Below, one piece after another: positions 50,890 through 61,227 of a stretch of DNA of 64,000 nt. The first letter of the stretch is position 1, and the number at the start of each line of letters is the position of its first letter. The DNA is from an uncultured Alphaproteobacteria bacterium (GTDB lineage: Bacteria > Pseudomonadota > Alphaproteobacteria > MPNO01 > UBA2964): positions 496,001-560,000 of the forward strand of contig CALSLP010000001.1 of assembly GCA_943787225.1 (NCBI GenBank). The letters are read 5' to 3'. The position numbers and the translations under genes are program-made. The notes beneath the pieces were generated by a model, which saw only the letters and a program-made list of their open reading frames with translations, was not told where the DNA came from and made no database searches.

Positions 50890-51446
50890 GCAGCCCCTTT
50901 CATAGCAAGTTGTAATCTTTGTAGCTTCGTACGCAGCGACGAATCAATCATCCGGGAACCAACCCGCACAACCATGCCGCCCAATAAATCAGGATCAACT
51001 TCTGTGGTCACCGCAACTGTCGAACCAGTTGCTTCTTTCAGCGCGGCTTCAAGCGCATTGCGCTGCCCATCACTCAACGGTGCCGCAGAAGTAACTTCTG
51101 CCTCGACCTCGCCGCGATGAGCGGAAACCAGTGTCCGGTATGCTCGGATAACGTCTTCGAGCGCAAACAGACGACGGTTCCGGGCAATAACACCCACCGT
51201 ATTGCATATAATTTCAGAGAGCCCAGCCTTCTCTGTCAGCGCTGCCATCGCTTTGCTTTGCGCATCCCTTGAGAATACAGGGCTTCCAATCAGGCGGCGC
51301 AAATCTTCCGATTCATCAATCATCGCCTGTAATTGAGTTAGATCATCCGCGACCGCATCAATAGCGTCACGCTCGAGCGCCAACTCAAAAAGAGCCGTCG
51401 CATACCGACCTGAAAGACCCGACGTAACTGTTTGTCCCGATGCCAC
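50886..51446 (-). CDS. atpH: ATP synthase delta subunit
   Basis: The 186-residue stator subunit opens with [15 protein letters not shown] and ends with [28 protein letters not shown], both family signatures. It links F1 to the b subunits of Fo. It is the first gene of the operon; the Fo genes atpB, E and F are elsewhere, as usual in alphaproteobacteria. The 187 bp upstream, to the priA stop, must hold the operon promoter. Confidence 0.95.
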
Positions 51447-51633
51447 TTATTCCGCCTTCGATATCCCTACGGGAGTAGGACCTAACTATTTGATAAAACG
51501 TGAAAATTTCGAATTTTCTAAAAATCCTGAAAAGCCAAAACCGCACGTGCCCACGAAAGGCGCTGTTTGCTAACACACTCATCTACGCCATGCAACCCAT
51601 CGAGACGGTCAAAACGCCGCAATGAGCCCGGAT

Positions 51634-53874
51634 TTATAGAAAGCCATAAGGATCAACATCGATCTGAACACGGACATTCCCCCGAATCCTGACCCGCGCA
51701 AGCCATTGACGCAGTATCGCCCGGACGTTGCTATCCCGGCGTGCCTTCAATAAAAGCCGCCAGCGATGCCGTCCGCGCAAGATCGACAAAGGCGCTGGCG
51801 CCGGGCCCAGGACAGTAACCCCGTCCTCGACAGGACAGTTCCGGGCCAGATTACGCGCAACTCGCTCAACCTCGTCATATTCATTACCCGATATGATCAG
51901 CGCGGCCAGGCGCCCGTAGGGCGGCATACCATGCCGTTCCCGTTCTTCTGCTTCGGCCGTAAGAAACTCATCTCGAGTCCCTGACACCAAAGCCTCCATA
52001 ACCGGATCTTCGGGCCGATAGGTCTGCAACAAGACCCGTCCCGGGCGTTCTGCCCGGCCTGCACGGCCCGATACTTGATGCAGGAGCTGGAATGTTCGTT
52101 CCGCAGCGCGGAGGTCGCCGCCCGCAAGCCCAAGATCAGCATCAACGACCCCCACCAACGTCAAATAGGGAAAATGATGCCCCTTCGCCATAATCTGGGT
52201 ACCGATCAAAATATCGATCTCGCGATTCTGCATTTGGTGAACCAAAGTCGCTGCCGAGGTTGGGCTCTGCATCGTGTCACTTGCCATGATTTCGCAACGA
52301 GCCTGCGGAAAGCGCTCCGCCACCTCCTCGGCGAGCCTTTCAACGCCCGGTCCGCAGGCGGCCAATGTTTCAGGCTTCTCGCATTCGGGACATTCCTCAG
52401 GCGGTTTCATAGAAAAACCGCAATGATGGCAGGACAGTTTGCGTTGCAACCGATGTTCAACAAGCCAGGACGTGCAGTTCGGACATTGCAAACGATGACC
52501 ACAATATCGACAGAGCGTTAAGGGCGCGTAACCTCGTCGATTGAGGAACAGCATAACCTGTTCACCGGCAGCCAATGACTGAACAACGGCCTCCTGTAAT
52601 GCCGGCGCAAGCCAGCTTTGACTTTCCATCGGCTCGATCCGCATATCGATCGCGGCGATTTCGGGCAAAGAGGCGCCGCCATGACGTTCCGGCAGCGAAA
52701 GACTTTCATAGCGACCAGTCTGAACATTGACGAAGGTTTCGAGCGAGGGCGTTGCCGATGACAGGACAATTGGAAAATTACCAAGCCGCGCCCGGACCAC
52801 GGCCATATCTCTCGCGTTGTAACAAACACCCTCATCCTGTTTGAAAGAACTGTCATGTTCTTCATCGACCACCGTCAGACCAAGAGACGGGAACGGCAGA
52901 AATAAGGCAGAGCGCGCGCCAACAACGACGCTGGCCTCTCCGGAAACAATAGCCCGCCATGTTAGTCGGCGCTCAGCACCGGTTAAATCCGAATGCCATT
53001 CAAGCGGTCGGGCACCAAACCGCTCCGTAAACCGTTTCAGCCACTGCGTCGTTAAGGCAATCTCCGGCAACATAACCAAAACCTGGCGGCCAGCCGCAAT
53101 CGTTGCGGCAATCGCTTCAAAATAAACCTCCGTTTTGCCAGAGCCTGTGACCCCATCCAGCAAGATGACAGAGAAACCGTCGTCTTCCTTTGTATCAACG
53201 GACCGTTCAACCGCGTTGACAAGGGCAGCAGCTGCCTCCGCTTGCGAGGGCGACAAGACAGGTCTGGGATGATCCCAATCCGGTTTATCGAGATCAATTT
53301 GCTGCTCCAACGTCACCGGCTTTAACAACCCCGCATCCGCCATACTGCGCACGACCGAGGCACTAACACCGGCTTGTCTGGCCAGTTCAGCGGCGACTCG
53401 GGGCGGCCCTTCTGCGACGACAGCAAGCACCCGACTCCGCGCTTTCGTCAGCCTGATTCGCGAATCGCTGTCTGAATCAGTGGCGGCTGCACCAGGCAAA
53501 TACGCAGTGCGGGTCTTTGGCGGCTCCAGCGCGGAGGGCACACTCATACTCATCCGCAGCACCGCACCAGGCGGGCTCAGCGTGTAGGAAGCCGTCCAGT
53601 CAATTAACTTTCTCAGGTCCTCAGCCATCGGCGGAATATCAAGCAAGCCATTAATATTCTTGAGTTTCTTGTCATCGACCTCATGACTGCCTACGCCCCA
53701 AACAACGCCTTTCAGATCTCGTTTTCCCAACGGCACTGACACGAAGTCCCCTACCGCAACGGACAGGTCTGACGGCACTCGATAGTCATAGGCTCCCGCC
53801 AACGGCAATGGCAAAAGCACACTGACTCTTTCGTTTTGATAACTCTGGCGCGGTGTGGTGTGGGACGGGGGCAT
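51634..53874 (-). CDS. priA: primosomal replication protein PriA helicase
   Basis: The 746-residue 3'-5' helicase restarts stalled replication forks. The N-terminal fork-binding domain starts VSVLLPLPLAGAYDYRVP. The helicase core has Walker A GVTGSGKTEVY near 245 and DEEH near 336. The inserted zinc-binding region near 455-490 has paired Cys (CRYCGHRLQCPNC, CHHCGF, CPECEK). The late helicase motif is VSGRAGRAERPG. Length is normal. It lies upstream of the atp operon and divergent from the transaldolase gene. Confidence 0.96.
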   Translation of the reverse strand: MPPSHTTPRQSYQNERVSVLLPLPLAGAYDYRVPSDLSVAVGDFVSVPLGKRDLKGVVWGVGSHEVDDKKLKNINGLLDIPPMAEDLRKLIDWTASYTLSPPGAVLRMSMSVPSALEPPKTRTAYLPGAAATDSDSDSRIRLTKARSRVLAVVAEGPPRVAAELARQAGVSASVVRSMADAGLLKPVTLEQQIDLDKPDWDHPRPVLSPSQAEAAAALVNAVERSVDTKEDDGFSVILLDGVTGSGKTEVYFEAIAATIAAGRQVLVMLPEIALTTQWLKRFTERFGARPLEWHSDLTGAERRLTWRAIVSGEASVVVGARSALFLPFPSLGLTVVDEEHDSSFKQDEGVCYNARDMAVVRARLGNFPIVLSSATPSLETFVNVQTGRYESLSLPERHGGASLPEIAAIDMRIEPMESQSWLAPALQEAVVQSLAAGEQVMLFLNRRGYAPLTLCRYCGHRLQCPNCTSWLVEHRLQRKLSCHHCGFSMKPPEECPECEKPETLAACGPGVERLAEEVAERFPQARCEIMASDTMQSPTSAATLVHQMQNREIDILIGTQIMAKGHHFPYLTLVGVVDADLGLAGGDLRAAERTFQLLHQVSGRAGRAERPGRVLLQTYRPEDPVMEALVSGTRDEFLTAEAEERERHGMPPYGRLAALIISGNEYDEVERVARNLARNCPVEDGVTVLGPAPAPLSILRGRHRWRLLLKARRDSNVRAILRQWLARVRIRGNVRVQIDVDPYGFL

Positions 53875-53978
53875 GGATTAGACTTTAGCTTGGCTCGATG
53901 GTCGGGCCAATCGCGACGAACCCTTTGTAAAAAAAAGTTGGGGCGTCCTATTAAGCTTTAGAGGAATGAGACCGGACA

Positions 53979-54641
53979 ATGAAATTTTTCGTCGACACCG
54001 CCGATACAGATGAGATTCGTGATTTAGCCGCCACTGGACTGGTTGATGGCGTGACGACCAACCCCTCACTGGTCGCAAAATCCGGACGTAAGTTTCTCGA
54101 TGTGGTTCAGGAAATTTGTACCATCGTCGACGGGCCGGTCAGTGCAGAAGTGACCGCAACCGATCACGAGACCATGCTGAAAGAAGGTCAGAAACTCGCT
54201 GCCTTAGCACCGAACATTACTGTAAAAGTGCCTCTGACCCCGGATGGGTTAAAAACCTGCAAATCGTTAACAGATGCAGGCACCATGGTGAATGTGACTC
54301 TGTGCTTCTCAGCCGGTCAGGCGATCCTCGCGGCCAAGGCAGGGGCGACATTTGTTTCGCCTTTCGTCGGGCGACTGGATGATATCAGCTCGGACGGTAT
54401 GCAGCTGATCTCCGACATTTGCCAAATTTACAGCATGTATGACGATTTTGAGACCGAAGTCCTTGTTGCCTCGATCCGAAATCCGATCCATTTGACGGAA
54501 GCAGCCAAGATGGGCGCCGGTGTCGCAACCTTGCCGCCAAGCGTTTTGCGCCAGCTCTATAAACATCCTCTCACCGATTCCGGTCTGGCGGCCTTTCTCG
54601 CTGATTGGGAGAAGACCGGCCAATCGATCCTGGACAGCTAG
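53979..54641 (+). CDS. tal: transaldolase / fructose-6-phosphate aldolase family
   Basis: The 220-residue protein is the short type 3B transaldolase. It opens [20 protein letters not shown], has [13 protein letters not shown], the Schiff-base Lys83 in NITVKVPLT, and [13 protein letters not shown]. It moves three-carbon units in the pentose phosphate pathway. Closely related proteins are fructose-6-phosphate aldolases, and sequence alone does not settle which activity dominates. It is divergent from priA, and DUF484 follows 4 bp later. Confidence 0.92.
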   Translation: MKFFVDTADTDEIRDLAATGLVDGVTTNPSLVAKSGRKFLDVVQEICTIVDGPVSAEVTATDHETMLKEGQKLAALAPNITVKVPLTPDGLKTCKSLTDAGTMVNVTLCFSAGQAILAAKAGATFVSPFVGRLDDISSDGMQLISDICQIYSMYDDFETEVLVASIRNPIHLTEAAKMGAGVATLPPSVLRQLYKHPLTDSGLAAFLADWEKTGQSILDS

Positions 54642-54645
54642 AAAT

Positions 54646-55404
54646 ATGAGCAGCTCAACACCTCCAGCGGATAACAACGCGGACACGCCTGCCGCGAAAC
54701 AAAAATCTAAAGCGCTGAGCGACGCGGTTATTTCGCCGGAGACTGTTGCTGCTTATCTGGAGCAAAACCCGGGTTTTTTAAATGATCGGCCAGAACTGCT
54801 CGTTGCTTTGGTGCCACCGGAGCAGAACCACGGCAGCGGCGTCCTGGACATGCAAAAATTCATGCTGGAGCGCCTTCAGGGCGAACTCACACGATTTTCG
54901 TCGAGAGAAAAAACATTATTGGCTGCAGCAGAATCAAACGCCGATGTTCAAGGACGTGTCTTTGCCGCCACCGAAGCGCTCCTTGATGCAGAATCTTTTG
55001 AAGAGCTGATTAAAATCGTTCTGAAAAAGATACCGCAAATGTTCGACATCTCCGCTGCTGCTCTTTGCATCGAAGCAGGCGATCATGTGCCAGCGGGGGC
55101 AACGGAATTCGGCATTATCGTGGTTGAGCCGGGCGCTCTCGATAGTCTGATGGATTCAGGACGCACTGTTGCCTTGAGATCCGATATCGTAGGCGATAAG
55201 GCCATCTTCGGGTCTCGCGCTTCTAAAGTAAGGTCTGCAGCGTTGTTGCGACTGGATCTTGGCGCCAAAGTCCCGAACGGTTTGTTAGCGCTCGGTGCAG
55301 AATCATCCACTGGCTTCGACCCCCGCCAGGGGACCGAGCTGCTTTCATTCTTTTCACATGTGCTGCAAAGGACCATCCAGCGATGGTTGACCCAAAGCAC
55401 GTAA
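54646..55404 (+). CDS. DUF484 family protein
   Basis: The protein is about 252 residues from the ATG at 54646, four bases after the transaldolase stop. It has SPETVAAYLEQNPGFLNDRPELL, the DUF484 opening, then a coiled segment and a GAF-like C-terminal domain. The function is unknown, but the gene is usually next to xerC, as here, overlapping it by 22 bp. It has no signal peptide. Confidence 0.88.
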   Translation: MSSSTPPADNNADTPAAKQKSKALSDAVISPETVAAYLEQNPGFLNDRPELLVALVPPEQNHGSGVLDMQKFMLERLQGELTRFSSREKTLLAAAESNADVQGRVFAATEALLDAESFEELIKIVLKKIPQMFDISAAALCIEAGDHVPAGATEFGIIVVEPGALDSLMDSGRTVALRSDIVGDKAIFGSRASKVRSAALLRLDLGAKVPNGLLALGAESSTGFDPRQGTELLSFFSHVLQRTIQRWLTQST

Positions 55405-56333
55405 CAGAATTTCTCGCCGAACGAGACACGATTGAGGCCATCGAAGACTGGCAGCGCTGGATTTTAGACGAACGCCAATCTTCGACCCACACCCTCGCGG
55501 CATACTCGCGTGACCTCGCAGCTTTCCTTGAATTTCTAGCCAACCACAACGGCAAGCCTGCTGGGCTGAATGATCTGAATGCCCTTACCATGGCCGATTT
55601 CAGAAGCTTTCTGGCACATCGAATCAATTATGGCATCGGTCACAGCTCGGTGGCGCGCGGTATGTCGACCTTGCGAAATTTCTTCAAGTTTCTCGATAGA
55701 ACAGGCCGTGTTAGCAATGCCACGATCAAGGCCGTGCGGTCGCCGAAACCAAAACCGCCAATCCCCAAGCCAATCTCAATCGAAGACGCTTTCGATGTCA
55801 TCCGAGCCGCGTCAAAACTGTCGGATACGCCTTGGATATCAAAACGCGACGTTGCAATCTTTACCCTGCTCTACGGCTGTGGCCTCCGCATCGACGAAGC
55901 CTTAAGCCTCAACCATGCTGACACCCCTGACAGCGACGCCATGACGGTCACCGGCAAGGGCAACAAACAACGTGTTGTTCCCGTCTTACCCATCATCCGA
56001 GACGCTATTGAGGTTTACGTCGATGCCTGCCCCTTCTCAGGAGAGCCGGACAACCCGCTTTTTGTCGGCGCCCGCGGCAGCCGCCTGAACGCAGGCGTGG
56101 TACAACGTCAAATGCGCAAAATTCGCGCCCAGCTTGACCTCCCAGACACAGCGACACCGCATGCGCTGCGTCATAGCTTCGCGACCCATCTATTGGGCGC
56201 TGGTGGCGACCTACGCACCATTCAGGAACTACTGGGGCATTCTTCTTTATCGACCACCCAGCGCTATACCAGCGTCGATGCTGAACGACTGGTCAAAGTC
56301 TATGAGCAGTCTCATCCACGCGCCAAAAGCTGA
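55383..56333 (+). CDS. xerC: tyrosine recombinase XerC
   Basis: The 316-residue recombinase resolves chromosome dimers together with XerD. The N-terminal SAM-like DNA-binding domain covers about residues 20-105. The catalytic domain has Arg in GLRIDEAL near 170, Lys in GKGNKQRVVPV near 200, HALRHSFATHLL near 259, GHSSLSTTQRY near 284 and the nucleophile Tyr in RYTSVDAE near 296. No phage or island is nearby and the gene stands in its usual chromosomal place, so it is the housekeeping XerC, not an integrase. Confidence 0.93.
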   Translation: MVDPKHVTEFLAERDTIEAIEDWQRWILDERQSSTHTLAAYSRDLAAFLEFLANHNGKPAGLNDLNALTMADFRSFLAHRINYGIGHSSVARGMSTLRNFFKFLDRTGRVSNATIKAVRSPKPKPPIPKPISIEDAFDVIRAASKLSDTPWISKRDVAIFTLLYGCGLRIDEALSLNHADTPDSDAMTVTGKGNKQRVVPVLPIIRDAIEVYVDACPFSGEPDNPLFVGARGSRLNAGVVQRQMRKIRAQLDLPDTATPHALRHSFATHLLGAGGDLRTIQELLGHSSLSTTQRYTSVDAERLVKVYEQSHPRAKS

Positions 56334-56395
56334 CAGGTCGGTTGGGCAATATCGGCTGACTGGAAATCTCCCAGTAAAAACGCTAAAATCAGCTC

Positions 56396-57253
56396 ATGAC
56401 TGATATAGCCGTTAAACCGTTATCGAATGCCTGTGGTGCGGAAATCATTGGCGTTGACCTTACCAAACCAATTAGCCCTGAAACCGCCGCTGAGATTAAT
56501 CGTGCCTGGCTCGAGCATTGCGTGATTGTCGTGCGTGGTCAGGAACTTGCCGATATTGATCAGGTAAATTTTGCGGAAGCCTTCGGCCCGGTCGGCGATT
56601 ACTTGCGGCCTGATACATTGCGCAACGACGCCATGAAGGAACGTCACCGGTCAGTAATGTTTGTCAGCAACATTGTTGAAGATGGTGAACCGATCGGCAG
56701 CCTACCGGATGGTGAGATGATGTTTCACACCGATACCGGCTATGATCAGAACCCGCATAAGGCGACGACGCTCTACGCCATCGAAATTCCGAGTGAAGGC
56801 GGCAATACAATCTTTTCCAACCAGTACAGCGTCTATGATGCTCTTCCGGAGAAGCTCAAGAGCCTGTTGGAGGGTCGCAACGCCCATCACGCCTATGAAT
56901 TCGGGGTCATGATCAAGGACAAGGAAAAATATGACGGGCCAGAACTGCGCACGGCTGTACATCCCGTTTTCCGCGCGCATACCGAAACGGGTCGTCCAAC
57001 AGTCTATGTTAATGAGCTGATGACGGAGTCCATCGAAGGGTTGCCAGACTTAGAAAGCCGCGCGGTCCTCGATGAAATTTTTGCTCTGCAAAAAGAAAAG
57101 CGTTTCTGTTATGAGCATATCTGGCAAAAAGGCGATCTCGTTATGTGGGATAATCGCTGCACCCTGCATGCCCGGACTGATTTTCCACGGAATGAACGCC
57201 GCCTGCTGCGCCGCGTTACCATTGAGGACGCTGCTCCAGCCTGGGCGGCTTAA
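56396..57253 (+). CDS. TauD/TfdA-family Fe(II)/2-oxoglutarate dioxygenase, copy 1
   Basis: The 285-residue dioxygenase uses Fe(II), O2 and 2-oxoglutarate to oxidise a small organic substrate. The metal ligands are His and Asp in MMFHTDTGY near residue 110 and the distal His in CTLHARTDFP near 258; Arg in RRLLRRVTI binds 2-oxoglutarate. Family members act on taurine, alkyl sulfates, 2,4-D and others; the substrate here is unknown. It is roughly half identical to the next gene, so the pair looks like an old duplication. The start is the ATG at 56396. Confidence 0.88.
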   Translation: MTDIAVKPLSNACGAEIIGVDLTKPISPETAAEINRAWLEHCVIVVRGQELADIDQVNFAEAFGPVGDYLRPDTLRNDAMKERHRSVMFVSNIVEDGEPIGSLPDGEMMFHTDTGYDQNPHKATTLYAIEIPSEGGNTIFSNQYSVYDALPEKLKSLLEGRNAHHAYEFGVMIKDKEKYDGPELRTAVHPVFRAHTETGRPTVYVNELMTESIEGLPDLESRAVLDEIFALQKEKRFCYEHIWQKGDLVMWDNRCTLHARTDFPRNERRLLRRVTIEDAAPAWAA

Positions 57254-57355
57254 CGTTTTCATAGCGACCCAAATCTTGTCCAAAGGGACAATTTCTGATC
57301 TTATACCGGTGAAATGAAGCTGTACGCGAATAGTTCGAACAGCCTGGGAGATTGA

Positions 57356-58210
57356 GTGATGACTATTACCGTAAATCCTTTGTCAGATGCCTGTGGTGCC
57401 GAAATTCTTGGCGTCGATATGAAAGCCGAACTGTCGAAAGACGATGCAGCGACGATATATCAAGGCTGGCTCGATCATCTCGTCATTGTCATCCGCAATC
57501 AGCACGAGTTGACCCCCGCCGATCAAAAGCAATTTTGTAGTAATTTCGGCAAGATTGGCGAATATAATCGTCCCAAGGATCGTCAGCACCCCAATCATGC
57601 CAGCGGTGAAATTATGCTGGTCTCCAATGTCCGCGAAGGTGGGCAGGTTATTGGTGCCCATCCAGACGGTGAAATGATGTGGCATACTGATACGCCCTAT
57701 TTGAGTACCCCTCACAAAGCGACAACACTCTATGGCGTTGAGGTTCCTAATATCGGCGGCAACACGCAGTTCTCAAATCAGTACAAGGTTTATGAAGCGC
57801 TGCCGCAAGAGATGAAAGACAAGCTCGCAGGGCGACAGGCAATGAATTGCTATGAGTTCGGTACGACGGTCAAAACATTCGAGAAATATGATCGTGACGC
57901 CGTGCCGCATCACCCGCATCCAATTTTTCGTAAGCACCCTGAGACGGGCCGTACCGCCGTTTATGTCTGTCCGCTTATGACCGAAGAAATCATCGACATG
58001 GATGAGGCTGAAGGCAAAGCGATCCTCGATGAAATTTATGCGCTGCAACGCCAGTCGCAATTCGTCTATTCCCATGAATGGGAAGTTGGCGACTTTGTCA
58101 TGTGGGATAATCGTTGTCTGATGCACGCCCGCACTGACTTTCCACGCGAGCAGCGGCGTCTGCTGCGACGGGTAACGATAGGCGACGAGTCCGCAGTCCT
58201 GGCGGCCTAA
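57356..58210 (+). CDS. TauD/TfdA-family Fe(II)/2-oxoglutarate dioxygenase, copy 2
   Basis: The 284-residue paralogue of the previous gene has HxD in MMWHTDTPY near 110, the distal His in CLMHARTDFP near 256 and the same RRLLRRVTI end. It starts 7 residues into the shared VNPLSDACGAEILGVD motif. The 102-bp gap before it contains only a weak inverted repeat, so the pair may be co-transcribed. Differences cluster in the region after residue 60 and around residue 190, which could change substrate choice. Its stop overlaps the convergent small membrane gene by 4 bp. Confidence 0.88.
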   Translation: MMTITVNPLSDACGAEILGVDMKAELSKDDAATIYQGWLDHLVIVIRNQHELTPADQKQFCSNFGKIGEYNRPKDRQHPNHASGEIMLVSNVREGGQVIGAHPDGEMMWHTDTPYLSTPHKATTLYGVEVPNIGGNTQFSNQYKVYEALPQEMKDKLAGRQAMNCYEFGTTVKTFEKYDRDAVPHHPHPIFRKHPETGRTAVYVCPLMTEEIIDMDEAEGKAILDEIYALQRQSQFVYSHEWEVGDFVMWDNRCLMHARTDFPREQRRLLRRVTIGDESAVLAA

Positions 58211-58479
58211 TCGTTTCCCGGTTTTTTCCGGGAAAACTTTTCCATCAGCCGTTTAACACGCGCTAACGCCTCATCCTGTATCGCTCGATATTTGGGATAG
58301 CGCTGACCCATTTTTTGGTTAAACAGCCTCACCCTCGGTGACCGGCGGCTCAGGATGATTAGCCCAATCGCAAGAAACAGAATTCCCTGCAAAATCGGCA
58401 GGAAGAGTCCAAGAATCCCGAGGAAAATAAAGATCCAGCCAAGGGCCAGAAACAAATAATGTTTCGCGCCTTTTTTCAT
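58207..58479 (-). CDS. small two-helix membrane protein (PGPGW/DUF454-like)
   Basis: The protein is about 90 residues from the ATG at 58479 (MKKGAKHYLFLALGW); a GTG two codons upstream is also possible. Two close hydrophobic helices (LFLALGWIFIFLGILGLFLP and GILFLAIGLIILS) are followed by a basic tail (RRSPRVRLFNQKMG). The pattern resembles the PGPGW or DUF454 families of small inner-membrane proteins of unknown function. I could not decide between them. It lies upstream of no obvious partner; the next gene on the strand ends at 58207. Confidence 0.65.
   Translation of the reverse strand: MKKGAKHYLFLALGWIFIFLGILGLFLPILQGILFLAIGLIILSRRSPRVRLFNQKMGQRYPKYRAIQDEALARVKRLMEKFSRKKPGND
58214..58241 (+). 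terminator. probable terminator of the dioxygenase pair
   Basis: An 8-bp stem (TTTCCCGG with CCGGGAAA) with a T6 loop lies 4 bp after the plus-strand stop and is followed by ACTTTT. It also lies inside the last codons of the convergent gene, so part of the pairing could be coding. Tail strength is modest. Confidence 0.45.
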
Positions 58480-58525
58480 TGTCACAAAGAACCACGAGGC
58501 GAATCAACAGAGAGCATACCGTCAC

Positions 58526-59932
58526 CTAAACATGAATAGGCTTGTTCCAGGCGGCGAGTGCAGCTTCTTTGACAGCTTCATTGAGCGTCGGGTGGGCGTG
58601 ACAGGTCCGCGCAATATCCTCGGCTGAGGCCGAAAATTCCATTGCCAACGCCAACTCCGCAATCATTGTCCCAGCATCTGGCCCGATTATATGGGCCCCA
58701 AGAACTTGATCGGTCTTGGCGTCTGCCAGGATTTTTACAAACCCATCCGTGTCGGTTTCTGACGCGCGCGCCCGAGAGTTTGCCACAAAAGGAAACTTAC
58801 CGACGCGAAACTCTATGCCGTCATCCGTCAGTTGTTCTTCGGTCCGACCAACAGAGGCGACTTCCGGGGCCGTAAACACAACGGCCGGAATGGTATTATA
58901 ATCTATATGACCTGCCTGACCGTCCATCATCTCAACAGCAACAACGCCTTCATCCTCGGCCTTATGCGCCAGCATCGGCCCCGGGATCACGTCCCCAATG
59001 GCGTAGATTCCGGCGATATTCGTCTGAAATGACCCATCGACTTCGATAAAGCCACGTTGATCCAACGCTATTCCAAGCTCTTCAAGACCGAGCCCTGATA
59101 TGAACGGTCTACGACCAATCGCCGAGAGCATGACATCGCACTCAATCGTCTCTGACTCACCACCGGCCGCAGGTTCAACCGTTAAGGTTACACCCGTTTT
59201 TGAGTGCTTTGCCGCAGTGACCTTGGTGCCAAGACGAAAATTCATGCCCTGCTTCTCAAGGGTCTTGTGCATTTCATCGGCCACTTCACGATCCATAGCG
59301 GGAACAATTCGATCCAGAAATTCTACCACTGTTACCCTAGCGCCGAGCCGACCCCAAACCGACCCCATTTCGAGGCCGATATAACCGCCCCCGACGACCA
59401 CCAGATGTTCAGGCACCTTGGATAGCGTGAGCGCACCCGTCGAGGTAACGACCCGCTCCTCATCAATATCAACGCCAGGTAGTGGTGCCGACTCCGAGCC
59501 GGTCGCTATCAAAATTCGTTTGGTTTTCAGCGTCACCGATGCAGGGTCACTCACCTCGACAGTATCTGAAGCCGTAATCCGAGCGGAGCCCGTGATCTGG
59601 TCGATTTTGTTCTTTTTGAATAGAAACGCGATGCCCTTGGTCAAGCCGTCGACGACATTATCTTTACGGGCCAGCATCGTGTCGAGATCAAGACCCACCT
59701 TGCCGATCTTCACGCCATGCTCAGCCAGATGATGCTTTGCTTCAGCGAATTTCTCAGACGACTGCAACAATGCTTTTGACGGGATGCAGCCAACATTGAG
59801 ACAAGTCCCTCCCAATGTCGGGCGTTTATCGACGCACGCTACTTTCATGCCCAGCTGCGCGGCACGGATTGCAGCGACATAGCCGCCAGGTCCCGCTCCG
59901 ATAACCACCAGATCATATTGTGTATCAGTCAT
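58526..59932 (-). CDS. lpd: dihydrolipoyl dehydrogenase (E3)
   Basis: The 468-residue flavoprotein reoxidises the lipoyl groups of 2-oxoacid dehydrogenases with NAD. It has the FAD motif VVIGAGPGGYVAAIRAAQLG, the redox disulphide GGTCLNVGCIPSKAL, the NAD motif VVVGGGYIGLEMGSVWGRLG and the C-terminal catalytic His in CHAHPTLNEAVKEAAL. It follows sucB by 27 bp on the same strand and is probably the E3 of the 2-oxoglutarate dehydrogenase complex. Confidence 0.96.
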   Translation of the reverse strand: MTDTQYDLVVIGAGPGGYVAAIRAAQLGMKVACVDKRPTLGGTCLNVGCIPSKALLQSSEKFAEAKHHLAEHGVKIGKVGLDLDTMLARKDNVVDGLTKGIAFLFKKNKIDQITGSARITASDTVEVSDPASVTLKTKRILIATGSESAPLPGVDIDEERVVTSTGALTLSKVPEHLVVVGGGYIGLEMGSVWGRLGARVTVVEFLDRIVPAMDREVADEMHKTLEKQGMNFRLGTKVTAAKHSKTGVTLTVEPAAGGESETIECDVMLSAIGRRPFISGLGLEELGIALDQRGFIEVDGSFQTNIAGIYAIGDVIPGPMLAHKAEDEGVVAVEMMDGQAGHIDYNTIPAVVFTAPEVASVGRTEEQLTDDGIEFRVGKFPFVANSRARASETDTDGFVKILADAKTDQVLGAHIIGPDAGTMIAELALAMEFSASAEDIARTCHAHPTLNEAVKEAALAAWNKPIHV

Positions 59933-59959
59933 GGAAAGTTCCTGTGGAAGGACGGACGA

Positions 59960-61180
59960 TTAAATCCCTAAAAGAATTCGGTCGGGCTCTTCGATGCATT
60001 CCTTTACCCGCACGAGGAACGTTACCGCTTCTGATCCATCGATAATGCGATGATCATAAGAAAGTGCGAGGTACATCATGGGCCGAATTTCAATCGCGTC
60101 ACCGACGGCGATAGGGCGAGGCTGAATTTTATGCATCCCCAGAATTCCAGATTGCGGCGGGTTCAGGATCGGCGTCGACATAAGCGAACCGTAGACACCC
60201 CCATTTGTCACCGTGAAGGTGCCACCGGTCAGGTCATCCATCGACAGGTTGCCATCGCGGGCGCGCTTGCCCAGCTCACCGATTTCCTTTTCGATATCGG
60301 CAAATGACTTGCTATCAGCATTCCGTAACACCGGAACCACAAGCCCCTGCTCTGTCCCGACAGCAACGCCGAGATCAACGAAATTGCGATAGACGATATC
60401 GTCGCCATCAATCGTCGCATTGACGGCGGGCAATTCTTTCAGCGCCGCGATACAAGCCTTGGCGAAGAACGACATAAAACCGAGCTTCACGCCATGTTTC
60501 TTCTGGAAATCTTCCTGATATTTTTTTCGCGCGGCCATGACGTTGGTCATATCCACCTCATTAAAGGTGGTTAGCATCGCCGCTGAATTTTGGGCTTCCT
60601 TGAGCCGTTCGGCGATCCGTTTGCGAAGACGTGTCATCGGCACACGTTCTTCTTCCCGTGCATCTGCCACTACAGGCTTTGCTGCAGCTGGTTGTGGATC
60701 GGCAGCCGTTGGGGTCTGCTCGCTATCCAGATAGGCCTGCACATCGCCTTTAGTGAGACGACCACCTTTGCCAGTGCCAGCGATCTTAGAAGGATCAATC
60801 TTCCCCTCATCAACCATTTTGCGCACCGCTGGAGATAGCGAGACATCAGTTCCCGCTCGTTGGCGTGCCGGTTCGGCTTCTACCGCTGTGGCCATCGGTT
60901 CGGTGACAGGCGCTTCTGCCGGTGCCGAAGCAGGCGCGGCAACACCGTTGCCTGCGCCAATCACGCCAAGGACAGCGCCGACTTCTACTTCGTTGCCTGC
61001 CTCAACAACAATGGATTCAAGAGTGCCGGATTCTGCTGCTGGAACTTCGAGCGTTACCTTATCGGTTTCCAGCTCAACAATCGGCTCATCACGCTCCACC
61101 GTTTCGCCAACAGCCTTGAACCACTTTGCGACAGTTGCTTCGGCAACCGATTCACCCAGCTGTGGGACTTTGATTTCCAT
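59960..61180 (-). CDS. sucB: dihydrolipoyl succinyltransferase (E2 of 2-oxoglutarate dehydrogenase)
   Basis: The 406-residue E2 starts [20 protein letters not shown] and has one lipoyl domain with the Lys in ETDKVTLEV. An Ala/Pro linker follows, then the peripheral-subunit-binding domain ([19 protein letters not shown]) and the catalytic core ending in [13 protein letters not shown] with the catalytic His and Asp. It transfers the succinyl group to CoA. It lies 47 bp after sucA. Confidence 0.96.
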   Translation of the reverse strand: MEIKVPQLGESVAEATVAKWFKAVGETVERDEPIVELETDKVTLEVPAAESGTLESIVVEAGNEVEVGAVLGVIGAGNGVAAPASAPAEAPVTEPMATAVEAEPARQRAGTDVSLSPAVRKMVDEGKIDPSKIAGTGKGGRLTKGDVQAYLDSEQTPTAADPQPAAAKPVVADAREEERVPMTRLRKRIAERLKEAQNSAAMLTTFNEVDMTNVMAARKKYQEDFQKKHGVKLGFMSFFAKACIAALKELPAVNATIDGDDIVYRNFVDLGVAVGTEQGLVVPVLRNADSKSFADIEKEIGELGKRARDGNLSMDDLTGGTFTVTNGGVYGSLMSTPILNPPQSGILGMHKIQPRPIAVGDAIEIRPMMYLALSYDHRIIDGSEAVTFLVRVKECIEEPDRILLGI

Positions 61181-61227
61181 GTCTTTACCTTTCCGGTTCC
61201 GAGCCCAACGCCCTACCGTCCTTTAAC

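Noticed and set aside
55383..56333. Tyrosine recombinase as sign of an integrated element
   Set aside because: It overlaps DUF484 and follows transaldolase in the usual chromosomal xerC setting; no attachment repeats or phage genes are nearby.
57276..57291. Inverted repeat TTGTCC/GGACAA between the two dioxygenase genes as a terminator
   Set aside because: The stem is only 6 bp with few G-C pairs and the following run is TTTCTG, too weak to call.
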